Made by a program: the position numbers and the translations under genes. From an uncultured Porphyromonadaceae bacterium (GTDB lineage Bacteria > Bacteroidota > Bacteroidia > Bacteroidales > Muribaculaceae), in contig CAJJOO010000093.1 in the NCBI GenBank assembly GCA_905193395.1, positions 1 through 6,360 on the forward strand: a DNA stretch of 6,360 bases, written 5' to 3'. The notes under the pieces were generated by a model. It was not told where the DNA came from. It did no database searches and saw nothing but the letters and a program-made list of their open reading frames with translations. Below, piece after piece: positions 1-5,439 of the stretch. Each line of letters starts with the position of its first letter. Positions within the stretch are counted from its first letter, which is position 1.

Positions 1-861
1 GACGACAATAATGCGTGAATTGATATAAAATTCATCGAGGTCTATATTTTTCTTGAATCCTACAAATTCGATATTCGAAGGACAATTATCCGGCATTCTA
101 AAATTTGAATCAAGATTACCGGCAACCTTAAACGGAATATCCGGATTCTGCCGGGCCGCCTCTATAAACTCATATATCCCTTTTTCAGCACTGACGCGGC
201 CGACAAAACTGACCCAGCAGCCTGTTTCATCAGGTTTTGTCAACTCGAGTTTCGGAGATATGCCTGCAAGAATTCCTATTCGTTCTGCCGGAATACCCTG
301 CTCAATAAACTTTTGCTTCTGAAATTGACTTTGAACGATGAATACATCCACGCCATTTATAATATTTCCTGAAATACGACCAAATGCATTGCGAAGAGCA
401 TATCCGATACTTTTATTCCAGGCACTCATACAATTGTGTCGAATGCAGTTTATTTCATGCCCGCCCCAACAGCGATGACAGATCTTGCCATCCGGGTCTA
501 ATGCCAAGCCTTGAGGACAAAACAGCCGATAATTAGGACATCGCATCACAACCGGAATACCACGATTCTTTATTGGCGCAAAAATTGAGGACGACAGCAA
601 CGGATATAAGTTTTGTACCTGCACTACATCCGGCTTATATTCGTCCATAAGGGCAGCAATACTCCGGGCACTGAATGGATTGTATATCCCGGCGGCCAGT
701 GCTTTAATTTTGCCGAAAACAGAATCCGCAACCTCAGCAGAGTTCCGGGTAAACCATCTCACTTCATGCCCATGCTCCCTTAAGAGTGCAACCAATTCTC
801 CTGCGGCATGCTCCTCTCCACTGGTTTTTGCATATTCATTATGAACGTAAAGGACTTTCAT
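1..861 (-). CDS. GT4-type glycosyltransferase, 3' end outside window
   Basis: The frame is open from an ATG at 861 to the window edge, giving 287 residues with no stop; the C-terminus is missing. The start MKVLYVHNEY is the usual first Rossmann strand of GT-B glycosyltransferases, followed by a GE-rich loop and a PDVVQVQNLYP strand near residues 77-87. Residues 108-144 carry six cysteines (C108, C115, C128, C131, C139, C144) in a CPNYRLFCPQG...CHRCWGG...C...C arrangement that I recall from a GT4 subgroup in polysaccharide loci. The second domain begins with FVGRVSAEKG at about 219-228, the donor-nucleotide-binding start typical of GT4. The E-x7-E donor motif would lie just beyond the window. 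It should transfer a sugar from a nucleotide donor to the lipid-linked repeat unit at the cytoplasmic face of the membrane; donor and acceptor cannot be told. The start lies 26 nt after the stop of the TupA-like gene and has no Shine-Dalgarno. Family assignment is firm; specificity is unknown. Confidence 0.9.
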   Translation of the reverse strand, partial: MKVLYVHNEYAKTSGEEHAAGELVALLREHGHEVRWFTRNSAEVADSVFGKIKALAAGIYNPFSARSIAALMDEYKPDVVQVQNLYPLLSSSIFAPIKNRGIPVVMRCPNYRLFCPQGLALDPDGKICHRCWGGHEINCIRHNCMSAWNKSIGYALRNAFGRISGNIINGVDVFIVQSQFQKQKFIEQGIPAERIGILAGISPKLELTKPDETGCWVSFVGRVSAEKGIYEFIEAARQNPDIPFKVAGNLDSNFRMPDNCPSNIEFVGFKKNIDLDEFYINSRIIVV

Positions 862-887
862 TATTGTAATTTTGACAATCTGTACTT

Positions 888-1775
888 CTAAACCGGCTGT
901 ACGTTGCTTATATCCAAATACTTGCCAAATACATCATCAAACATATGCGGGATGAATGGAAGAGAGGCTGACGCTGGATATAAAGTAATCTCCCCAAAAT
1001 AAATCTTGTCTTCTATACAATAAAAATCGGTTCTCATAAAAGGATACCTTTTTGAAAGTTTTTTTGAGAGTTCAAGCATCTTATTTAACTCGGCCGGTTT
1101 AGGTTCAATAACCGTTGCATTGGGATGCCCGGGGCGGCGCACATCAAGATGTTTCCAGTCCGTATCGAAAAAATCCTCGGTTAAGCCAGATTCCTTGAAC
1201 CGGTCACGGCACACTAGAATTACCTTGGGGACACCATTAAAATTATGAACCTTGTAGTCTGCAATCTCATCCCCTTCAGAAACCTCAAGGAGTTTTTCTG
1301 CAATAATGCGAGGCTTTACATTCTTATATGGCCATTCTCTTGTAATTGTATAAAAATCACGACGAAGGGATTCCCGCATTTCCTTGATTGCCTTGTTCCT
1401 GTCAAATACGGACTTGTCTTTACATATAATGACACGTCCACTGTCGTGAGTCGCTTTTAAAACAAACTTGGCAGGGAAAGCATCAAAATCAATATCTTCT
1501 GCGCGATTCCATACTCCATAAGTCGGTATGATGAATTCTTCTCCAATAATACCGGCAACAAACTTCTTGGCCTCATATTTGTCGACCATAGTCGTATATA
1601 AAGGATTATGGTCATGAAGTTTCAGCCAAGTGAGTTTCTCGTTAAAGGTTACCGGATTCTTCAGATTGGGCCATTTTCCAAAGGACTTTTTATACTTAAG
1701 GCGTGCAAAAAGGGAATCAGGTATCAACTGTCCTAATTCATAAGCATATCTTTGAAGCAATGTATCGTGTTGCAT
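888..1775 (-). CDS. TupA-like ATP-grasp ligase (copy 1)
   Basis: This 295-residue protein resembles the TupA-like ATP-grasp family (PF14305), named after TupA of Bacillus teichuronopeptide synthesis and predicted to join amino acids or peptides to sugar carboxylates using ATP. Visible landmarks are TFNEKLTWLKLH at 43-54, the nucleotide-binding FVLKATHDSGRV at 104-115 (K107), RIIAEKLLE at 156-164 (hinge, E160), DYKVHNFNG at 173-181, FMRTDFY at 246-252 (R248, D250) and the metal-site segment IYFGEITLYP at 258-267 (E262). All expected ATP-grasp positions look intact. A TTG at 1785-1787 would add four residues, but the ATG at 1775 is preferred because it aligns within one residue with the ATG of the paralogue at 3980-4855. 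It starts 21 nt after the stop of the opine-dehydrogenase-like gene. The C-terminal tail (residues 266-295) differs from the paralogue, which may reflect a different acceptor. Such proteins are often mislabelled glycosyltransferases. Family is clear; substrate is unknown. Confidence 0.88.
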   Translation of the reverse strand: MQHDTLLQRYAYELGQLIPDSLFARLKYKKSFGKWPNLKNPVTFNEKLTWLKLHDHNPLYTTMVDKYEAKKFVAGIIGEEFIIPTYGVWNRAEDIDFDAFPAKFVLKATHDSGRVIICKDKSVFDRNKAIKEMRESLRRDFYTITREWPYKNVKPRIIAEKLLEVSEGDEIADYKVHNFNGVPKVILVCRDRFKESGLTEDFFDTDWKHLDVRRPGHPNATVIEPKPAELNKMLELSKKLSKRYPFMRTDFYCIEDKIYFGEITLYPASASLPFIPHMFDDVFGKYLDISNVQPV

Positions 1776-1796
1776 ATGTTTATCCAATAAAAGGCC

Positions 1797-2768
1797 TTAT
1801 TTTTCCACACATCGGTTTTGAAAACTATTTATACGTTTATCTATTATTACTCCATCTCTGATTGCTATCGCATTTCTTAAAACAGGATTAGCCTCAAAAG
1901 TGTCTTCAATCAGAAAATCAATGAAACTGGATACCTGCTTACTGATTTCATATGATGAAGTTTTAAAGAATAATGAAGGAGTGTGATCCACTACATAATG
2001 GGCAATCCCTTCCACATTATAAATCGGCTTATCAATTGATGTCGGATTACTCGTCTCAATACCGCCGTTACGGTCACAACTGACATCAATAATCAGTCCT
2101 CCGCGTTTCATTCTTTTAAGGTCATTCCTATAAAGGATATGATCCTTACGTGACGTATCCCAAAGAATGGCATTTACGACAACGTCATATTCCGGTAATT
2201 CTTCACGAAATAAGTTCTCGGTTCTGCGATCATATGTCACAACATTCGCTCCCATGAAATTGAGGATCTTTATTGCGCCTCGCGCCACATTGCCACGCCC
2301 CAGTACGGCGACTTTGGTATTATAGGGAAAGATTCCATGCAAAAGATATGCATGCATTACTGCCGCCTCTCCCGCAATCTCATTATTGCGCCAAAAAATA
2401 TGTCGTCCACACTGATACATATCCTCCCATGCTATAGCGGTATTTTCTCCTGAAATAATCTTTTCTGTTATTTCACGATTTTGTACCGCATGAATCCATC
2501 CGAATACCAATTGATTGTGAAGGCTCCCGAGATACTCTGCATCGCCGACTTTAGGATCACATATAATATCTTTGGTCAATGCTTCTTCCCGGGAGACCAT
2601 ATTTACTCCATGACTTGCATATTCGGCATCAGATATGCCGAAATCATGACCGTAGCCACTCTCAAGAAATAATAAACCACAATTTCTGATATTGTCTATA
2701 TGCTCAGGCAGTAGAGCGATACGTTTTTCGTTCTCCTTCCTGCTTTTAATAAAGCCGACACTTTTCAT
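1797..2768 (-). CDS. N5-(carboxyethyl)ornithine synthase-like NAD(P)-dependent dehydrogenase
   Basis: This 323-residue protein belongs to the alanine dehydrogenase / transhydrogenase-alpha superfamily (AlaDh_PNT N and C domains). Its length is near that of Lactococcus N5-(carboxyethyl)ornithine synthase (about 313) and shorter than alanine dehydrogenase (about 370). The N-terminal domain has ENEKRIALLPEH (R16), CDPKVGD (K73) and GWIHAVQN (H93), matching the pyruvate-binding Arg, Lys and His of alanine dehydrogenase. The Rossmann motif VLGRGNVARGA is at 155-165, with D180-R181-R182 at the end of the second strand; the Asp suggests NADH and the arginines could bind NADPH, so the cofactor is open. 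IIDVSCDRNGG at 226-235 supplies D232. The expected reaction is reductive condensation of an amino-acid amine with a 2-oxo acid such as pyruvate, giving an N-(1-carboxyalkyl) amino acid. Its ATG overlaps the stop of the upstream ATP-grasp gene as ATGA, so the two are probably translationally coupled. In a polysaccharide locus, making an unusual amino acid for glycan decoration is the likely role (inference). Alternatives are a lysine-forming saccharopine-dehydrogenase-like or alanine-dehydrogenase activity. Confidence 0.75.
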   Translation of the reverse strand: MKSVGFIKSRKENEKRIALLPEHIDNIRNCGLLFLESGYGHDFGISDAEYASHGVNMVSREEALTKDIICDPKVGDAEYLGSLHNQLVFGWIHAVQNREITEKIISGENTAIAWEDMYQCGRHIFWRNNEIAGEAAVMHAYLLHGIFPYNTKVAVLGRGNVARGAIKILNFMGANVVTYDRRTENLFREELPEYDVVVNAILWDTSRKDHILYRNDLKRMKRGGLIIDVSCDRNGGIETSNPTSIDKPIYNVEGIAHYVVDHTPSLFFKTSSYEISKQVSSFIDFLIEDTFEANPVLRNAIAIRDGVIIDKRINSFQNRCVEK

Positions 2769-3109
2769 TGCTTATAAAAATATTTTTTAAAGTATACATC
2801 CAGGGGATGCAACGCATTTTGCTGTACATCGATTTCCCAATTATCGTTTCCTTCAATAAAATATGGTCCGGATTCCGTTATTGCGATATCCCAACCTATT
2901 GAGTGCAGGTTAAGAAATGAGTGGAATCTGATTGCCTGTGCTACCGCTTCTTTTATGTACGGTAATGTGATTCCCTCGAATTTAATACCTGTATATGGAT
3001 GCATCTCCATAATGGTACCGTATTGCGATTTCATGAAACCATATTTTTCAAGTTTTCCTGTATCGGTATCTATATTTACAATCACACCTCCCAAAGAAAA
3101 GTTATCCAC
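2765..3109 (-). CDS. C-terminal fragment of the broken ATP-grasp gene
   Basis: A GTG at 3107-3109 is the first candidate start in this frame, giving 114 residues. The frame is open for 18 more codons upstream that still match the family (GRIEVFPSVIRIG), so this GTG (a Val in the family's VDN motif) is very unlikely to be a native start. The fragment carries the catalytic C-subdomain: HPYTGIKFEG, GWDIAITESGP and EGNDNWE. It ends in an ATGA overlap with the dehydrogenase start. Weak reinitiation at this GTG, 22 nt after the TAG of the first fragment, is possible but unsupported. Confidence 0.5.
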   Translation of the reverse strand: MDNFSLGGVIVNIDTDTGKLEKYGFMKSQYGTIMEMHPYTGIKFEGITLPYIKEAVAQAIRFHSFLNLHSIGWDIAITESGPYFIEGNDNWEIDVQQNALHPLDVYFKKYFYKQ

Positions 3110-3131
3110 AGAATTGCCTAAATTCCCAATT

Positions 3132-3890
3132 CTAATAACTGAAGGGAATACTTCGATTCTCCCTGGTATTTATAGAGTGGGAGTATAACTTACTTATTAC
3201 AGGATGCTGTTCTATCTTCTTCTGTATAAGATATACAGTAGACATTAACTTCTCGGAAAGATTTTCCAAAGAAATTTCTTCCCCGGCATATACAACTGTC
3301 TCGGGATTTCCTGCATTAATCTGTAACGTCACTACGCCTTGACCGCACTCGCCGTCTATAGGTTTGCAAAAATAACATCCAATCCGTCCCTTTAAGAAAT
3401 CCTTTAGGTTTGAGACTTTTGAATTCGAAAGGTCTATTATACACCGAGAACTGGGGTCTGTCAGACCGACATTGTCAGGCGTATTAATTCCTAACGCTTT
3501 TGCAACGCATCCAAAAAACAGTTTATCTCTCAATATACATGAAGCGTTATGTTCACATCTGAAATTTAAGCGGTTTCTACGTCTCATAAATTTCATGTAA
3601 GGAGTAAACTCTTTTTGTTTTTTGCGCGAAATAACGTCGCATCCATATAGGTAATAATACTCTTCAATATCCTCATTAAAGATAATATTGCGAATTTGGT
3701 CCCATAAAATCAAGCGTTGTGAACGACGTTTTTTCTCGGGGAAATACGTTGGACCGCTAATCGTTGATGGCTTCATTAGCAGCCTCATTATCTTTTTAGG
3801 CCGAACTACGATCAATGAGTATGTGTTTCTAACGATATCCTTGATTCGTTCTTCAAATGTAATATTCGTGTAGTAATGATTGTGATGCAT
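3132..3890 (-). CDS. N-terminal fragment of the broken ATP-grasp gene
   Basis: This frame encodes 252 residues from the ATG at 3888-3890; the last ten (after Thr242) are out-of-frame residues before TAG. It contains the basic N-terminal region (PEKKRRSQR near 51-59, MRRRNR near 102-107), the ATP-grasp N-subdomain and the adenine/phosphate-binding K176 and E227 regions. It lacks the metal-binding end of the fold, so it should be inactive alone. The upstream leader is AT-rich without a Shine-Dalgarno. It is listed separately because an automated annotation would report it as its own gene. Confidence 0.6.
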   Translation of the reverse strand: MHHNHYYTNITFEERIKDIVRNTYSLIVVRPKKIMRLLMKPSTISGPTYFPEKKRRSQRLILWDQIRNIIFNEDIEEYYYLYGCDVISRKKQKEFTPYMKFMRRRNRLNFRCEHNASCILRDKLFFGCVAKALGINTPDNVGLTDPSSRCIIDLSNSKVSNLKDFLKGRIGCYFCKPIDGECGQGVVTLQINAGNPETVVYAGEEISLENLSEKLMSTVYLIQKKIEQHPVISKLYSHSINTRENRSIPFSY

Positions 3891-3919
3891 TATTTATCAA
3901 TCCGTTTCGAGTACTTTAT

Positions 3920-3967
3920 CCTTTCCCTGAAATTCAGAAAGGCCTGACATCAGGCACATTTTTCAGG
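3920..3967 (-). promoter_or_regulatory. Nested inverted repeats in the only long intergenic gap
   Basis: The 89-bp gap 3891-3979 between the TupA-like copy 2 and the broken ATP-grasp gene contains competing stems on the transcribed strand. CCTGAAA (3967-3961) can pair with TTTCAGG (3932-3926), enclosing a second stem GCCTG-ATGT-CAGGC (3955-3942). Alternatively the 23-nt segment 3942-3920 folds as CCTTT-CTGA-ATT-TCAG-GG-AAAGG. The last structure is incompatible with the outer stem of the first. No T-tract follows, so this is not a standard intrinsic terminator. I found no Bacteroidota TAnnTTTG promoter box in the gap. It could be an attenuator-like or processing element, or chance. Confidence 0.35.
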
Positions 3968-3979
3968 ATAGTTCCATAC

Positions 3980-4855
3980 TTATTTATTAATCGTTGTCAG
4001 TTGCCCCCAACGCCTGTCAGTTTCTGGTAATATATTAGGATCTACTCCACCATCAGGAAAGAAAGTGAGTTCACCGAAATATATTTTACCATCCACATTA
4101 TATAAATCCACGCGAACAAACGGATGACCCTTGGAAAGGACAGATGCAATCTCGAACATTCGTTCTATTCCCTCAGGCTTGGGAAGTGTAAAATTTTCAG
4201 GTGCGTTGATTCCGCGCTTGTTGAGGCGAAGAAAGTTCCAGTCTTTATCAAAAAAATAGAACTTTGGTTTTCCGAGATGCCGGTCTATACAAACCATCAC
4301 ACAATCGACATAACCGTTAAAACAAAAGAATTTATAATCAGTTAAGCCGCCATCCTCTTGCTGAATGAATTTTTCTGCAATTATTCTATGGGGTACATTC
4401 TTATAGGGCCACTCCCGAGTAATCGCATAGAAGTCTCGGCTAAGACTCTCGGACATCTCAGCGCGAGCGCGGTTTATGTCTAATTGCTTTTTATCGGTGC
4501 ATACAATCACTCGACCACTGTCATGGGTCCCTTTCATTACGAATCGGTCCGGGAGGGAATCAAAATCAATATCTCCTGCACGCTCCCATATTCCATACGT
4601 CGGAATTGCGTATTCATTCCCAATAATATCAGATACATATTTTTTTGCTTCGGCCTTATCCACCATAATTGTCATAACCGGATCCCGATGATGCAATTTC
4701 AGCCAACAAAGTTTTTCGTTGAAGGTTTCCGGCTTTTTCAAATCCGGCCAATAATTCAGATTCTTTTTGAATTTTAATCGAGTATATACCGAATCCGGTA
4801 TTATATAGTTGGCTAATCTATAAATAGCCTTTTTAATTTTGCTTTCCTTTTTCAT
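3980..4855 (-). CDS. TupA-like ATP-grasp ligase (copy 2)
   Basis: This 291-residue paralogue of the 888-1775 gene has the same landmarks: TFNEKLCWLKLH, FVMKGTHDSGRV (K108), RIIAEKFIQ (E161), DYKFFCFNG (D173, K175), FVRVDLY (R248, D250) and IYFGELTFFPDGG (E262), ending in the PDGG...LPETDRRWG tail that looks like the common family form. All ATP and metal positions appear intact, so it is probably an active carboxylate-amine ligase that attaches an amino acid or related acid to a sugar (substrate inferred, not shown). A GTG at 4898-4900 would add 15 residues lying inside the upstream gene. The ATG at 4855 is chosen because the two paralogues align from that Met (22 versus 21 residues to the shared IPDS). 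The ATG overlaps the end of the acetyltransferase gene by 23 nt, implying one transcript and possible translational coupling. It is followed by the 89-bp gap with inverted repeats. Confidence 0.88.
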   Translation of the reverse strand: MKKESKIKKAIYRLANYIIPDSVYTRLKFKKNLNYWPDLKKPETFNEKLCWLKLHHRDPVMTIMVDKAEAKKYVSDIIGNEYAIPTYGIWERAGDIDFDSLPDRFVMKGTHDSGRVIVCTDKKQLDINRARAEMSESLSRDFYAITREWPYKNVPHRIIAEKFIQQEDGGLTDYKFFCFNGYVDCVMVCIDRHLGKPKFYFFDKDWNFLRLNKRGINAPENFTLPKPEGIERMFEIASVLSKGHPFVRVDLYNVDGKIYFGELTFFPDGGVDPNILPETDRRWGQLTTINK

Positions 4856-5435
4856 ATTCTTTAATATCAATAGGGTTTTGAATATATTCCGCCCCTGCAC
4901 CCTTTTCTGATATTATTCTGGCAGGGATGCCGCCTACACAGCAATTATCCGGGACATCATTAATAACTACAGCAATCGGAGCAATTGCCACATTATTGCC
5001 AACCGTTATCCTGCCTACAATTTTTGCTCCAGGACCAATCCAAACATTATTCCCAATTATGGGGTATCCACATTTTGTTCCCCGATTATTACTACCGATA
5101 GTTACGCCGTGAGAGACATTGACATTAAATCCAATTCTTGCTTTCTGATTTATAATGACTCCTCCAAAATGCCCCAGATAGAATCCCGGAGATATATGTG
5201 TCGAAGGATGTATTTCAAAGCCATATTTATATTTATAATGTCGTAGTAACATATAAAAAGGCAGATATAAAAAACCGGTTCTGTATTTCAGGTATTGGCA
5301 TATTCTTAGAAAAAATGAGAAACGAAACCCCGGAATCATCAGATTTTTTACGACGGCTTTGCCGCCTCCCGTTCTATATCTTTGACTATCAAGTAACAAT
5401 ACATCTCGCAGGTGTGATAAAGATGTAATTTTCAT
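4833..5435 (-). CDS. Serine-acetyltransferase-like hexapeptide acyltransferase
   Basis: This 200-residue protein has a left-handed beta-helix of hexapeptide repeats from about 73 to 172, ending in the GGIPARII signature. The layout matches CysE-type serine acetyltransferases: IHPSTHISPGFYLGHFGG, VSHGVTIGSNNRGT, then IIGNNVWIGPGAKIVG. The CysE catalytic His appears kept as H89 in LGHFGG. By my unaided alignment, the serine-contacting Asp next to it is Gly (G88) and the later His (HPKI in CysE) is Tyr (Y124). The full N-terminal helical domain of CysE (about 270 residues in all) is also missing. It is therefore more likely an acetyl-CoA-dependent acetyltransferase acting on a sugar, or on a serine-like group of the glycan, than a cysteine-biosynthesis enzyme. 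A hydrophobic, aromatic-rich stretch at about 40-65 may associate with the membrane. It starts 4 nt after the glycosyltransferase stop and overlaps the next gene by 23 nt. There is no Shine-Dalgarno; the leader is A-rich. Confidence 0.83.
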   Translation of the reverse strand: MKITSLSHLRDVLLLDSQRYRTGGGKAVVKNLMIPGFRFSFFLRICQYLKYRTGFLYLPFYMLLRHYKYKYGFEIHPSTHISPGFYLGHFGGVIINQKARIGFNVNVSHGVTIGSNNRGTKCGYPIIGNNVWIGPGAKIVGRITVGNNVAIAPIAVVINDVPDNCCVGGIPARIISEKGAGAEYIQNPIDIKEYEKGKQN

Positions 5436-5439
5436 ATTT

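Larger units (their letters stand above)
2765..3890 (-). pseudogene. Sugar-transfer-associated ATP-grasp gene, frame-disrupted
   Basis: Two adjacent reading frames together encode one protein resembling the sugar-transfer-associated ATP-grasp family (PF14397). The N-terminal part (ATG at 3890) runs to Ser-Ile-Asn-Thr at residues 239-242, then goes out of frame and stops at TAG 3132-3134. The next frame is open from 3169 and continues as GRIEVFPSVIRIG...VDNFSLGG to the TGA at 2765-2767. The N-terminal part holds the nucleotide-binding CKPIDGECGQGV (K176) and hinge YLIQKKIEQHP. The C-terminal part holds GWDIAITESGP and the metal-site EGNDNW. Between the Asn-Thr and the SVIRIG strand, family members as I recall them have roughly 15 or more residues, including an (I/V)RI(V)T segment; here only about 7 remain. 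A deletion of length 2 modulo 3 (for example 29 or 32 nt) therefore fits better than a single inserted base in the GGG at 3161-3163, though both restore the frame. It follows an 89-bp gap and is ATGA-coupled to the dehydrogenase gene. Sequencing error cannot be excluded. Confidence 0.8.

Noticed and set aside
1776..1787. Upstream TTG start adding four residues to TupA-like copy 1
   Set aside because: The ATG at 1775 aligns with the paralogue's ATG, and Bacteroidota-type genes rarely use TTG.
1797..2768. Housekeeping alanine dehydrogenase
   Set aside because: The protein is about 45 residues shorter than typical alanine dehydrogenase, its sequence around DVSCDRNGG and DHTPSLFFKTSSYEIS looks more like the carboxyethylornithine-synthase type, and it sits in a polysaccharide operon.
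3132..3170. Programmed ribosomal frameshift joining the two ATP-grasp frames
   Set aside because: There is no -1 slippery heptamer, the shift needed is +1 at ACC-AGG-G, and conserved residues seem to be missing at the junction, which frameshifting would not restore.
3920..3967. Intrinsic transcription terminator
   Set aside because: The stems are short and no T-tract follows on the transcribed strand; downstream genes belong to the same apparent operon.
4484..4777. Plus-strand open frame of 97 codons, and other plus-strand frames across the window
   Set aside because: They lie antisense to well-supported minus-strand genes and their translations show no recognisable domain or typical bacterial protein composition.
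4856..4900. GTG start adding 15 residues to TupA-like copy 2
   Set aside because: The extra residues lie wholly inside the acetyltransferase gene and have no counterpart in copy 1; the ATG at 4855 is the better start.
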